A stretch of DNA of 64,000 bases from CAIMUX01 sp964473865 (GTDB lineage: Bacteria > Eisenbacteria > RBG-16-71-46 > CAIMUX01): NCBI GenBank assembly GCA_964473865.1, contig CAYYQN010000006.1, positions 62,001 through 126,000 on the forward strand, written 5' to 3'. Shown here piece by piece: positions 51,829 to 60,185 of this stretch (its first letter is position 1; the number at the start of each line of letters is the position of its first letter). The translations under genes were made by a program, and so were the position numbers. The notes under the pieces were generated by a model. That model saw only the letters and a program-made list of their open reading frames with translations. It ran no database searches and was not told where the DNA came from.

Positions 51829-52013
51829 CCCGGGAACGCCGCGGCGGTGGCGCGCCGACGGGCCCGGCCGCCGTCGCGCGTCTCGAGTGCGGTCACCCCA
51901 ACGCGGAGCGCGCCGGGTCTCCGGCAGCGTGCCCGGTTCCGGCGCGCCGTTCTCCTTGGATCTGAGCGAGCCAGGCCAGAGCCGAGATGCGGCTCCGACC
52001 TGCCGTCATGACC

Positions 52014-52286
52014 TCAGCTCCAGTATCGCTCCAGCCGTCCCGCGCAATTGGGAACGTGGCAGGTGTCCCCGAGATGCTTGGCCGTGGCCGCCGAGGAACA
52101 CACCCCGCCGCACGTGCTGCACTTCAGATCGAGACGGTAGGTGAGGCTCTCGGTGCGCCGGAGCATGGCGCAGGGGAGGAGGTTGCCGTTACAGTTCGTG
52201 CCGTTCGTGTTCATGATGCCGCAGATGGAGCCGGGGATCCGGCCGGCGGGCCAGTAGGTCCCGCACTTCGCGCATTGCAGTTCCAT
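52014..52286 (-). CDS. Small zinc-ribbon-type protein
   Basis: A 90-residue protein with eight or more cysteines: MELQCAKCGTYW, ICGIMN, NCNGNLLPCAM, LKCSTCGGVCSS and DTCHVPNCAG. The CxxC pairs suggest two zinc-binding knuckles. AGGAGGCACTC precedes ATG 52286. No family is recognised and no domain besides the metal sites is visible, so it may be a small nucleic-acid- or protein-binding factor. Confidence 0.65.
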   Translation of the reverse strand: MELQCAKCGTYWPAGRIPGSICGIMNTNGTNCNGNLLPCAMLRRTESLTYRLDLKCSTCGGVCSSAATAKHLGDTCHVPNCAGRLERYWS

Positions 52287-52471
52287 GAGTGCCTCCTGGG
52301 CGTGATGAGGTTCGGGCACGGTGCACACCCGCGATCGTGGTCTGGGCGTCTTCGCTGTCCAAAGACCCGTTCGTTCCGCCCCAACCGCCGGGATAGAGGA
52401 TGCTCAACCGCGACCGGCGCTGCAAGACGCATCTTCCGGGCTCCGGATCCCGGGCGTCGCAACGCGCCCGA

Positions 52472-53464
52472 TCACGGCTCCCGGAGGAGTCCCCCCTCGT
52501 AGATGCGCCGTACGATCGTCTCGATTTCCTGCTCCTGGATCAGCAGGTCCTTCACCCGGTGGTTCCGAAAGAGCGCCGTCATCAGCGCCTCGACGCCGTT
52601 GCCGTCTCCGCCGGCCCGGAGGCGCAGCCAGACCCGGTTGGCTTCGCGGCGGATCACCTCCGCGCCGGGCAAGGCGATCTCGCCCGGGGGAGTCTCGAAG
52701 TCGACGACCAGGACGCGATCGCTGCCGAACCGCTGCCTCAGCTCCGTAAGCTCGCCGTCGAACACCAGATGGCCCTGGTCGATCATAACGACCCGTTCGC
52801 ACAGCTTCTCGACATCCCCCAGGTCGTGCGTGGTCAGGATCACGGTCGTCCCTCGCTCCCGATTCATGACGCGGATGAACTGGCGGATCCGCTCCTTGGC
52901 GACGACGTCGAGCCCGATCGTCGGCTCATCCAGGAAGATCAGCGCCGGATCGTGCAGTAGGGCGGCCGCGAGGTCGGCCCGCATCCTCTGACCCAGGCTC
53001 AGGTTCCGCACCGGTGTCTGCAGCAAGGGCCCCAGATCGAGGAGATCCTCGAACCGAGCCAGATTCTGGCGATACCGGTCCCGGGGCACGGCGTAGAGGT
53101 GGCGGATCAGCTCCAGCGATTCGACCACGGGCAGGTCCCACCAGAGTCCCGTGCGCTGGCCGAAGACGACGCCGATGTGCCGCACATGCTCGACACGCTG
53201 CTTCCAGGGCACCCGCTGGTCGATCCGCACCTCGCCGCTGGTCGGAAAGAGGATGCCGGTCAGGATCTTGATCGTGGTCGACTTCCCGGCCCCATTCGGA
53301 CCCAGGTAGCCCACCAGTTCGCCGCGCGCGATGTGAAGGGAGATGCCATCCACGGCGCGGACCACCCGATGCTCGCGCGTCAGCAGGTTGCGCAGCGCGC
53401 CCCATCCGCCGCGGTGATGCCGGTACACGCGGAACTGCTTGTGCAGATTCTCGATCTGGATCAC
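52472..53464 (-). CDS. ABC exporter ATP-binding protein, COG4586-like
   Basis: A 330-residue ATPase. Motifs: Walker A LGPNGAGKSTT, Q-loop VVFGQRTGLWWDLPV, signature NLSLGQRMRADLAAALLHDP, Walker B LIFLDEPTIGLD and ILTTHDLGDVEK. The signature LSLGQ and the 'RTGLWWDLP' block are characteristic of the ATPase working with DUF990-type permeases (COG4586). Starts with GTG at 53464, nine bases after the permease stop, with GAGGAAAGC upstream. The last gene of the three-gene exporter. Substrate unknown; homologues have been linked to antibiotic or lipid export. Confidence 0.9.
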   Translation of the reverse strand: MIQIENLHKQFRVYRHHRGGWGALRNLLTREHRVVRAVDGISLHIARGELVGYLGPNGAGKSTTIKILTGILFPTSGEVRIDQRVPWKQRVEHVRHIGVVFGQRTGLWWDLPVVESLELIRHLYAVPRDRYRQNLARFEDLLDLGPLLQTPVRNLSLGQRMRADLAAALLHDPALIFLDEPTIGLDVVAKERIRQFIRVMNRERGTTVILTTHDLGDVEKLCERVVMIDQGHLVFDGELTELRQRFGSDRVLVVDFETPPGEIALPGAEVIRREANRVWLRLRAGGDGNGVEALMTALFRNHRVKDLLIQEQEIETIVRRIYEGGLLREP

Positions 53465-53473
53465 GTGCTTTCC

Positions 53474-54277
53474 TCAGCTTCCGGTGCTCTGGTAGTGCCG
53501 GATGCCGAGTCGCCAGAGTCTCACGGCCCCGAGCAGGGCCGCACCGGCCAGGATCGGAGCCAGGAACGGGGTCCAGGCCGGCAGCCCCAGCGGGTCGGGC
53601 TTTCCCAGCAGGTAGAGGGCAGGGTAGTAGTTCACGAACGCCATGGGGATCACAAATGTGAAGATCGACCGCATCCAGGATTGGTAGATGTGCATCGGGT
53701 AGCTGGTCATGAACTGGCCCCCGAAGCTGAACATGTTGGTCAACTCCCCGGTCTGCGGAGTCCAGAACGCCGTGGCTGCGCCTGCGATGAAGATCGCCAG
53801 GAACACCATGAACCCCCCGCCCAGCATGGCGCCGAACCAAAGCCACGACCCGATTCCCCAATCCGGGCGGAGCAGGTGGAGCGCGAAGACGAGGGCCAGC
53901 ATCCCCTGGGCGAAACGGCCGAGATGACGGAGCTGCAAGTCGCCCGTGAACATCTGGTACTCGACGCCCAGAGGACGTACGAGCAGCCGGTCGAAGTCAC
54001 CCCGGACCACCCACCGGTCGAATTCGCCGAACGCCCCGCAGAAGATCTCGGCCGCCGTGAACGAAATGGTGGAGGTGCCGTAGAGAAACGCCACCTCTGC
54101 CAGGTTCCAGCCGCCGATCTGGCGAAAGCGGCCCATCAGTATGAAGAGGGCGATGAGATCGAGCGTCGTGACCAGGAAGTTACCTGCGATCTCGGTCCAG
54201 AAGGATGCGCGATACTGCATCTGCGATCGCAGTTGGGCCCCGAGCAGGGTGGCGTAAAGCCTCAGCCGCAAGTGCAC
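53474..54277 (-). CDS. ABC-2 type permease (COG4587-like)
   Basis: A 267-residue membrane protein with six hydrophobic segments, beginning MHLRLRLYATLLGAQLRSQM. FGEFDRWVVRGDFDRLLVRP and PLGVEYQMFT are hallmarks of this permease family (the 'R-G-x-F-D-x-x-L-x-R-P' motif). GTG 54277 starts one base after the stop of the partner permease (stop 54279-54281), with GGGAGGATGAG upstream, so translation is coupled. It forms a heterodimer with the gene at 54279-55070 and the ATPase at 52472. Confidence 0.85.
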   Translation of the reverse strand: MHLRLRLYATLLGAQLRSQMQYRASFWTEIAGNFLVTTLDLIALFILMGRFRQIGGWNLAEVAFLYGTSTISFTAAEIFCGAFGEFDRWVVRGDFDRLLVRPLGVEYQMFTGDLQLRHLGRFAQGMLALVFALHLLRPDWGIGSWLWFGAMLGGGFMVFLAIFIAGAATAFWTPQTGELTNMFSFGGQFMTSYPMHIYQSWMRSIFTFVIPMAFVNYYPALYLLGKPDPLGLPAWTPFLAPILAGAALLGAVRLWRLGIRHYQSTGS

Positions 54278-54278
54278 C

Positions 54279-55070
54279 TCATCCTCCCTGGATCGAAAGG
54301 CGGCACATCGTGAAGCGGAGGATTCTGCGTCCCGCCAGGGTGAGTCCGATCAGCCAGACGAGTTCGCGCCCGAGGGCCATCGCGAGTTCCGCGGCCTCGG
54401 CCTTGCCCAGATAGATCATGATCGGCAGATGGGCCATGGCGCGAAAGGGCAGCCACTCCACGATAGAACGGAGCGCATCGGGGAGGAAGTTCAAGGGCAC
54501 GATGAAGCCGGAGAAGAAAAGGATCGAGGTGCTCACGAGGTAGTTGATCCCGCGGCTGTCGGTCGTCCAGAACGCCAGGCTGCTGACGATGAAGCGAAAT
54601 GCGAAGCTCAGAAGCATGCCGCAGATCATTGCCGCGAAGAAGAGCGGCCAGATCCCGATGCCGGCCGGCATTCGCGCGTGAAAGAGCCAGGCCCCCAGCA
54701 GATACGTCGGGAGTCCGCGGAACAGGAGGTAGTAGACGGCCCGCCCCAGATCGATCGCTCCCCAGTAGAGGTAGGTGTCCAGGGGGCGACACAGGTCGGC
54801 CGCAATTTCTCCCTTGATGATCGCCTCGGAGAGCTCGCGGCTGCCGAACGCCGACATGACCATGAGGAGCGCTTGGCTGATCGTGGCGTAGGTGACGGCG
54901 TCTCGCGCGTCCAGTCCCCCCACCTGGCCGCGGCCCTGGTAGAGGGCCAGGAAGATGAACACATACACCGCGCCGAAGAAGAGATTGGTGACGATCCCGG
55001 CCAGGTTGGCGGCGCGGTAGGCCAGGTGACGCTGGAACGACTTGAGCGCCACCTGAAGGTAGACGGTCAT
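54279..55070 (-). CDS. ABC-2 type permease (COG3694-like)
   Basis: A 263-residue partner permease with about six helices. LSEAIIKGEIAADLCRPLDT is the family's conserved cytoplasmic motif (I-x-x-G-x-x-A/x-x-L-x-R-P), and YLVSTSILFFSGFIVPLNFL the typical later helix. Its ATG (55070) overlaps the TGA of the thioesterase gene (ATGA), so transcription starts upstream of the latter. Likely exports a hydrophobic compound. Confidence 0.85.
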   Translation of the reverse strand: MTVYLQVALKSFQRHLAYRAANLAGIVTNLFFGAVYVFIFLALYQGRGQVGGLDARDAVTYATISQALLMVMSAFGSRELSEAIIKGEIAADLCRPLDTYLYWGAIDLGRAVYYLLFRGLPTYLLGAWLFHARMPAGIGIWPLFFAAMICGMLLSFAFRFIVSSLAFWTTDSRGINYLVSTSILFFSGFIVPLNFLPDALRSIVEWLPFRAMAHLPIMIYLGKAEAAELAMALGRELVWLIGLTLAGRRILRFTMCRLSIQGG

Positions 55071-55633
55071 GTTTGCCTTCTGGCTCCGGACCTCGATTCC
55101 TCGCTGCCCGGCGCCCGGTCCAGCGTCATGAAGACGGCGGATCCGGAAGCGCAGAGAGAGGCGTCCTGGCGCATCTCGGCCGCAAGCCGGAAGGTTGCGC
55201 CCCGCCGCGAAGTGATGCGGGCCCGTAACTCCACATCGGAGCCGAGCCGGATCGGTCTCCGATACCGAACCTCCAGGCGGGCGGTCACGGCCGATATGCG
55301 CTGGAAGAACAGACAATGCGTCATCGCCGCGTCGAGAGCCATGGCGACGATCCCCCCGTGGAGGCGGTCCGGATAGCCCTGGTATCCGGGATCGCAGCGA
55401 AACACGCCGAAGACACCCGCCGCGCCGTCCGAGGTAAAGCGGAGGCCCAGGCCTCCCTGCTCCGCCGCGCGGCAGGCAAAGCATGCCGGATGGCATTGCT
55501 GGCGAAAACCAGGCTCCTCCGCGGGGGCGGGCACGGAGACCGCGGGCGTCCGCCGATCCGCTCCGCGGAGGGCCAGCACTCCTCCCGCCCGTTCCGGGCG
55601 CAGTGTCCGGATGCGATCTCGGGTCGTGGCCAC
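55067..55633 (-). CDS. PaaI-type thioesterase (hotdog fold)
   Basis: A 188-residue cytoplasmic hotdog-fold protein. It has the CFACRAAEQGGLGLRF opening of the PaaI/4HBT group and the active-site helix LHGGIVAMALDAAMTHCLFF (HGG motif). RLEVRYRRPIRLGSDVELRA is the conserved central strand. It hydrolyses an acyl-CoA or similar thioester. GTG 55633 has GGAGGAG upstream, better than a further-upstream GTG at 55672. It is coupled to the permease downstream and lies about 120 bases after the transsulfuration gene, so may belong to the same transcript. Confidence 0.8.
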   Translation of the reverse strand: MATTRDRIRTLRPERAGGVLALRGADRRTPAVSVPAPAEEPGFRQQCHPACFACRAAEQGGLGLRFTSDGAAGVFGVFRCDPGYQGYPDRLHGGIVAMALDAAMTHCLFFQRISAVTARLEVRYRRPIRLGSDVELRARITSRRGATFRLAAEMRQDASLCASGSAVFMTLDRAPGSEESRSGARRQT

Positions 55634-55751
55634 GGCGCTCCTCCTCGGACCCGTGCTCTTGCGTTTCGGCACAGACCTCTCTTGCGGCCCGTCGCCTCGG
55701 CGCTGCCGATCGTCACTCCAGCCCGGGCTGGCTGACAGTTTCCGCAGCCCG

Positions 55752-56957
55752 CTAGATCGGATCCGTCGGCACCGGCGGTTCGGCCTCCAGCGCCTGGCGC
55801 AGGTCCGCGATGAGATCGTCGACGTCCTCGATCCCGACAGCGTAACGGACCAGGCCGTCGGTGATTCCGGCCTTCGCGCGTCCCGCGGCGCCCATGCTCG
55901 CGTGGGTCATGGACGCGGGATGCTCGATCAGGGACTCGACCCCGCCCAAGGAGACCGCGAGGGCCGCCAGACGGATGTGGTTCATCAGACTCTTGCCGGC
56001 TTCCAGACCCCCTTTCAACTCGAAGCTGATCGTCGCGCCGGGGCCCTTCATCTGTTGGCGCGCCAGCTCGTACTGGGGATGGGAGGGGAGTCCGGCGAAG
56101 CGGACCCAGGTGACCTCGGGGCGCGATTCGAGCCAGCTCGCAATCCGAGTCGCGTTCTCCTGGGCGCGGTCCAGGCGCAGGGCCAGGGTCTTGAGTCCGC
56201 GATGGACCAGGAATGCCTGGTGCGGGTCCATGTTGCATCCGGTGAGGATCATGGTGTCCCGCAGGCGCCGGTAGACGGCAGGATCGCGCGCAACGAGGAT
56301 CCCGCCCACGACGTCCGCGTGGCCGTTGATCGACTTGGTGACGGAATGCAGGACGACGTCCGCCCCGAGGGTGAGCGGCTTCTGGAGATAGGGAGAGGCG
56401 AAGGTGCTGTCCACGGCCAGAAGCGCGCCGCGTTCTTTCGCCACCCGAGCCACGGCGGCGATGTCGGTGATCTGGATCATCGGATTCGACGGCGTTTCGA
56501 TGTAGATCAGTCGAGTGTTCTCACGGCAGGCTTCCGCGACCGCCGAGAGATCAGACGTGTCAACGAACGTCGCGGACACTCCGAACTTGCCGAGGTGCTT
56601 CTCCATCAGCGTGCGCGAAGGTCCGTAGACCGAGGCGGTGCTGACCACGTGTTCGTCGCGCGCGAGAAGCGCGAGGCAGACGGTGGCTACGGCGCCCATC
56701 CCCGAGCTGGTGGCGATGCCGCCGGTCCCTTCCTCCAATTCGGCCAGACAGTCCTCCAGCGCGCGGATGGTTGGGTTCCCGATCCGCGTGTAGATGAACC
56801 CGTCCGCCTGGCCCGCAAAGCGGTCGGCGCCTACCTGGGTGTTCTCGAAGGCGAAGGTCGACGTCTGGTAGATCGGGGTGACGACGCTTCCGTACGGATC
56901 CGCCGGGGCGCCGGCGTGCACGAGTTGGGTGTGGAACCCCTGGCCCTTTGTCTTCAT
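55752..56957 (-). CDS. PLP-dependent transsulfuration enzyme (second copy)
   Basis: A 401-residue cystathionine gamma-lyase/methionine gamma-lyase-type enzyme. PLP lysine is in VVLHSVTKSINGHADVVGG, the phosphate loop in TSSGMGAVATVCLALL, and IYTRIGNPTIRALEDCLAEL is the N-terminal signature. SLGGVESLIEHPASMTHASM is near the C-terminus. It differs from the copy at 16026-17180 in motif details, and lies directly behind the DUF134-NifX gene (9 bases apart) rather than beside CBS. This may indicate sulfur release for metal-cluster chemistry (methionine gamma-lyase-like activity) or a separate Met/Cys conversion; that link is inference. Confidence 0.88.
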   Translation of the reverse strand: MKTKGQGFHTQLVHAGAPADPYGSVVTPIYQTSTFAFENTQVGADRFAGQADGFIYTRIGNPTIRALEDCLAELEEGTGGIATSSGMGAVATVCLALLARDEHVVSTASVYGPSRTLMEKHLGKFGVSATFVDTSDLSAVAEACRENTRLIYIETPSNPMIQITDIAAVARVAKERGALLAVDSTFASPYLQKPLTLGADVVLHSVTKSINGHADVVGGILVARDPAVYRRLRDTMILTGCNMDPHQAFLVHRGLKTLALRLDRAQENATRIASWLESRPEVTWVRFAGLPSHPQYELARQQMKGPGATISFELKGGLEAGKSLMNHIRLAALAVSLGGVESLIEHPASMTHASMGAAGRAKAGITDGLVRYAVGIEDVDDLIADLRQALEAEPPVPTDPI

Positions 56958-56966
56958 GGGTGTCCC

Positions 56967-57743
56967 CTAGTTGGAGCCGCGCGCATGATGCGCGCAGGCG
57001 TTGGCGGGCGTCATGGTACGCAGCGTGCCGGCCTTGAACGCCGCCACTGTCTCGGCGACCGTGGCGTGTTCCGCCTGGAACACCCGGAAGCCGGCCGCCT
57101 GGAGCTTGGCCAGAGCACCCATGCCGATCCCGCCGACCGCCACGCTGTCGATGCTCTGTCCCTGCAACGCTGCGAGGGGCGCGCACATGCCATGGCCGTG
57201 ATGCTGGTTGTGATTCGGAATCGTCCGGTAGCTCCCGCTCGCAACGTCCACGAGGAGGAAGAGGGGAGCAGACCCGAAGTGGGCACAGACCGGGCTGTCC
57301 AGACCGCGGTCTTCGTTGACGGGGATGCAGATGTTCATGATGACTCCTTCCTTGGTTTCTCCTGATTTGCCGTCCGGTTCCGGCCCGCCGAGGACTGCGG
57401 ATTCTTCGGCACTTCCGGCGCCGGCATCGTGCAGGCGACAGCAGCGACGGGGGCCCATGTGGACCGGGCCGCCTTCGATCCGCAGCGCCTTGCCGTGCAC
57501 CAGAGCGTCGGCGATCTTGCGGTGAGCGGTCTCAAGGATTCGGCTGAAGGTGGGGCGCGAAACCCCCATCTTCTCTGCAGCCTGCTCCTGATAGAGCCCC
57601 TCCAGGTCTGCGAGCCGGGATGCCTCGAACTCGTCCAGGGTCAGGACGACCTCATCGAGTTCCGATAGCGGCCGGCCCGCCGGCTTGAAGATCGCGACCG
57701 GCGGCCTTCCGGCAACCAGGCGGCGGCAAAACGGTCTTGGCAC
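56967..57743 (-). CDS. Fusion of DUF134 helix-turn-helix and NifX-type domains
   Basis: A 258-residue protein with two fused modules. The N-terminal ~100 residues form DUF134 (FKPAGRPLSELDEVVLTLDE, then FEASRLADLEGLYQEQAAEK and MGVSRPTFSRIL as the helix-turn-helix), a DNA-binding domain often fused to or beside nitrogenase-cofactor-like proteins. After a linker with GPRRCCRLHDAG, the C-terminal ~115 residues (MNICIPVNEDRGLDSPVCAH onward) form the dinitrogenase iron-molybdenum-cofactor-like (NifX/NifB-tail) domain, with SIDSVAVGGIGMGALAKLQ. The GTG start at 57743 has GGAGGG six bases upstream. It is probably a metal- or sulfur-responsive regulator. It lies just before a transsulfuration gene. 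Confidence 0.85.
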   Translation of the reverse strand: MPRPFCRRLVAGRPPVAIFKPAGRPLSELDEVVLTLDEFEASRLADLEGLYQEQAAEKMGVSRPTFSRILETAHRKIADALVHGKALRIEGGPVHMGPRRCCRLHDAGAGSAEESAVLGGPEPDGKSGETKEGVIMNICIPVNEDRGLDSPVCAHFGSAPLFLLVDVASGSYRTIPNHNQHHGHGMCAPLAALQGQSIDSVAVGGIGMGALAKLQAAGFRVFQAEHATVAETVAAFKAGTLRTMTPANACAHHARGSN

Positions 57744-58069
57744 GAATGGCCCTCCGGGGACATAATGGACATAGGTGCATTATCTGTCAAGCGGCCGGTG
57801 GGCGGCGCGAGGGAGTCCTTCGGCGGGCGAGAGGTCCGGCGGAACGGCCGGCCTGTGAAGCGCGCGCCCTGAATCCTTCGCGGTCACGGCCCGGGAGGGG
57901 CCGGACAGCCCGGTAGGACGGCCGGCATTCGCGGCGCCGGGCGCGCCGGTGGACCGTCGCATTGACAGTGCCGGAGCCATGAGTGCACCATCGGTCCCGG
58001 TAGACACCGCGGCAGCCCGCTAGCGCAGGTCTGGGAAGAGGCAACGTGCGCGGATTCAAGAGGATATCG
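57744..58069. other. Divergent promoter region between DUF134-NifX and zinc importer
   Basis: 325 bases. The left end contains the best promoter in the window (57755-57790, minus strand). The right end holds GGAAGAGGCAAC before GTG 58046 and AAGAGGATATCG before ATG 58070. No other gene or palindrome (for example a Zur-box-like AT-rich repeat beside znuA) is visible. Confidence 0.5.
57755..57790 (-). promoter_or_regulatory. Sigma70-type promoter with overlapping inverted repeat
   Basis: On the minus strand: perfect -35 TTGACA (57790-57785), 17-base spacer, -10 CATTAT (57767-57762, 4 of 6 matches to TATAAT), start expected about 57755, then GGAGGG and GTG 57743. The inverted repeat ATAATG (57762-57767) and CATTAT (57778-57783) with 10 bases between them overlaps the -10 and spacer, so a dimeric repressor, perhaps the DUF134 protein itself, could bind here. 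Confidence 0.6.
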
Positions 58070-59167
58070 ATGAGAACCGTCTCACCGGCCGCTCATGCCG
58101 GATTCGCCCGGGCTTGCGTTGCCGGCGCCACCGCAACGGGCCGTGGACTGAGTCTGGCGACGCTGTTGGTCGCGGCCTCCGCGTGGTTGGGAAATGCCCC
58201 GGTCCAGGGCGCGGTGCCGATCCCGGTCTTCGTGACGATCGAGCCGCAAGCCTACTTCGTGGAGCGAATCGGCGGCGAGCGGGTGCGGGTGGAGGTTCTC
58301 GTGGGGCCCGGCCAGTGCGCGGAGACGTTCGAAGCGACGCCCAAACAGCTCGCCCGGATGTCGGGAGCGCGGCTCTACTTCACCGGCGGCATGCCGATGG
58401 AGGAGACGCTGGTCCCTCGACTGCGGGGTAGCTTTCCCGGGATGGTGGTCATCGACACCCAGACCGGGATCGACCGCCGCCTCTTCGACGACGGCGGGGA
58501 ACGCGAAGCGAGGCCGGGTGGAGTGGGCGGCCGACTCGAAGGCAACGCGCGTGGTGAACTCCCCGGCGAGGCACGCGGGGAGCATGCCCACGAGGCGACG
58601 GGCGCCGTGCATGCTCACGAGGCGCCGGGAACCGATCACGCCCACGAGGCGACGGGCGCCGAGCATGCGCACACCGGCCTCGATCCGCACACCTGGCTCG
58701 ATCCCACATTGGCCAAGGTGATCGCCCGCAACATCACGAGCGGTCTGGTCCAGGTCGATCCCGCCGACTCCTCACTCTATCGCGCGAACTTGCGCTCCCT
58801 GGAGGCGGATCTCGACCGCGTTGACGCCGAGATCCGGGCGCTCCTCGCCCCGGCACAGGGCCGCACGATGCTCGTCTACCACCCGTACTTCGGCTACTTT
58901 GCCCGCGCCTATGGCTTACGGCAGGTGGCCATCGAGGCCGGCGGCTTCCGCCCCGGGTCGAAGTATCTGGCCGGTGTCATCGATTCCGCCCGACGCCAGG
59001 AGATCCGGGCGATCTTCGTGCAGGAGGGAGTCGCCCGGTCTGCCGCGGAGGCGGTCGCCCGCGAGATCGGCGGTCAGGTCATCATCCTCGATCCGTTGTC
59101 GCGGGACTACCTCGTCAACCTCCGCGAGATGGCGCAACGCGTGCGCGAGGGCCTCACGGCAAGATGA
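58070..59167 (+). CDS. znuA: Zinc ABC transporter substrate-binding protein (ZnuA-like)
   Basis: A 365-residue lipid- or signal-anchored periplasmic binding protein. The signal peptide ends about residue 48 (LVAASAWLGNAPVQGA). Then VFVTIEPQAYFVERIGGERV opens the cluster A-I (TroA) fold. The first metal-ligand region reads GPGQCAETFEATPKQLARM: the His usually found in 'SPHTFEPTP' is Glu. The other ligand regions are GLDPHTWLDP, MLVYHPYFGYFARAYG and ILDPLSRDYLVNLREMA. A His-rich insert at about 171-206, with three 9-residue units HAHEA-TG-A, resembles the flexible zinc-scavenging loop of ZnuA. The metal is probably zinc, but with an altered site. ATG 58070 is preceded by AAGAGGAT; GTG 58046 is an alternative. 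Confidence 0.85.
   Translation: MRTVSPAAHAGFARACVAGATATGRGLSLATLLVAASAWLGNAPVQGAVPIPVFVTIEPQAYFVERIGGERVRVEVLVGPGQCAETFEATPKQLARMSGARLYFTGGMPMEETLVPRLRGSFPGMVVIDTQTGIDRRLFDDGGEREARPGGVGGRLEGNARGELPGEARGEHAHEATGAVHAHEAPGTDHAHEATGAEHAHTGLDPHTWLDPTLAKVIARNITSGLVQVDPADSSLYRANLRSLEADLDRVDAEIRALLAPAQGRTMLVYHPYFGYFARAYGLRQVAIEAGGFRPGSKYLAGVIDSARRQEIRAIFVQEGVARSAAEAVAREIGGQVIILDPLSRDYLVNLREMAQRVREGLTAR
58583..58672 (+). repeat. 27-bp coding tandem repeat (histidine-rich loop)
   Basis: Three and a third units of 27 bases encode HAHEATGAV, HAHEAPGTD, HAHEATGAE and HAH. The third-position differences between units suggest the repeat is old and selected at protein level. Confidence 0.85.
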
Positions 59168-59177
59168 GGCGACGGGA

Positions 59178-60182
59178 GTGTCTGACCGTCGGAACGGTTG
59201 CCCCGGCCCGTCCCGCGTGGAGCGTCGGTTGACCCCCCCGGCCGACATCGCGGTCCCCGCCGTCTCGATTCGCGACCTCTGGTTCGCGTACGACGGCCCC
59301 CCGGTCTTGCGGGGGGTCTCGTTCGACATCGCCCCGGGCGACTTCGTGTCCGTGATCGGGCCGAACGGCGGCGGGAAGACCACGCTCTTGAAGCTTCTTC
59401 TCGGCCTTCTGTCGCCCACCCAGGGGAGCGTGGAGGTTCTGGGCGGCACGCCCGAGGCCGCGCGCCAACGCCTCGGCTACATGCCGCAGCAAACATCCCT
59501 CGATGCCAGTTTTCCAGTCACCGCCATGGACGTCGTGCTCATGGGCCGGCTCGGCCGCCGTTTTCCCGCCGGGCCGTTTCGCCTCGCCGACCGCGAGGCG
59601 GCCGAGAAGGCGCTGGAGGACGTCGAGGCGCGCGATCTGGCGCATCGCGGCTTTTTCTCCCTGTCCGGGGGACAGCGTCAGCGGATCCTCATCGCGCGCG
59701 CGCTCGCTCCGGCTCCGAGCCTCCTGCTCCTGGATGAGCCGACCGCCAGCCTTGATCCGGCGGTGCAGGACGATCTGTATGAGCTCCTCACCCGGCTGAA
59801 CCAGCGGATGACGGTGGTGCTGGTTTCCCACGACGTCGCCGTCGTGTCGAAGCATGTCCGCACGGTGATCTGTGTCAGTGGTGAGGTGGCGATCCATCCG
59901 GTCGAGGCGATCAGCGGGGAATTGGCCCGGGCTCTGTTCCACGGGTCGGCGGAGGCGAAGCTCGTGCGGCACGATCAGTGCGAGGGCGGGCATCTGGGGC
60001 ATCTCCCGGGCACGCGGCACGAGGGGCACGCCGGTCCTCACCATGTCCCCGCCTCGGGGGGAGCGAACCATGATAGCGGGAGCGGCACGGGCGGTACCGG
60101 CACGGGAGGGAACGGCCCGGGCGGGACTGGGCAGCCCGGAACGGCGATCGCGGCGACGACGGACCGCCGGGAGCCGAGGTAG
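59178..60182 (+). CDS. znuC: Zinc ABC transporter ATP-binding protein with His-rich tail (ZnuC-like)
   Basis: A 334-residue ATPase. Motifs: Walker A IGPNGGGKTTLLKLL, Q-loop YMPQQTSLDAS, signature LSGGQRQRILIARALA, Walker B LLLLDEPTASLD and LVSHDVAVVSKHV. The core is about 240 residues, as in ZnuC. A C-terminal tail of about 70 residues is rich in His and Gly (HDQCEGGHLGHLPGTRHEGH, then AGPHHVPASGGANHD and a Gly/Thr stretch), likely binding zinc. The GTG start at 59178 follows GAGGCGACG; GTG at 59217 is possible. It lies 10 bases after znuA and 3 before the permease. Confidence 0.85.
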   Translation: MSDRRNGCPGPSRVERRLTPPADIAVPAVSIRDLWFAYDGPPVLRGVSFDIAPGDFVSVIGPNGGGKTTLLKLLLGLLSPTQGSVEVLGGTPEAARQRLGYMPQQTSLDASFPVTAMDVVLMGRLGRRFPAGPFRLADREAAEKALEDVEARDLAHRGFFSLSGGQRQRILIARALAPAPSLLLLDEPTASLDPAVQDDLYELLTRLNQRMTVVLVSHDVAVVSKHVRTVICVSGEVAIHPVEAISGELARALFHGSAEAKLVRHDQCEGGHLGHLPGTRHEGHAGPHHVPASGGANHDSGSGTGGTGTGGNGPGGTGQPGTAIAATTDRREPR

Positions 60183-60185
60183 GCG

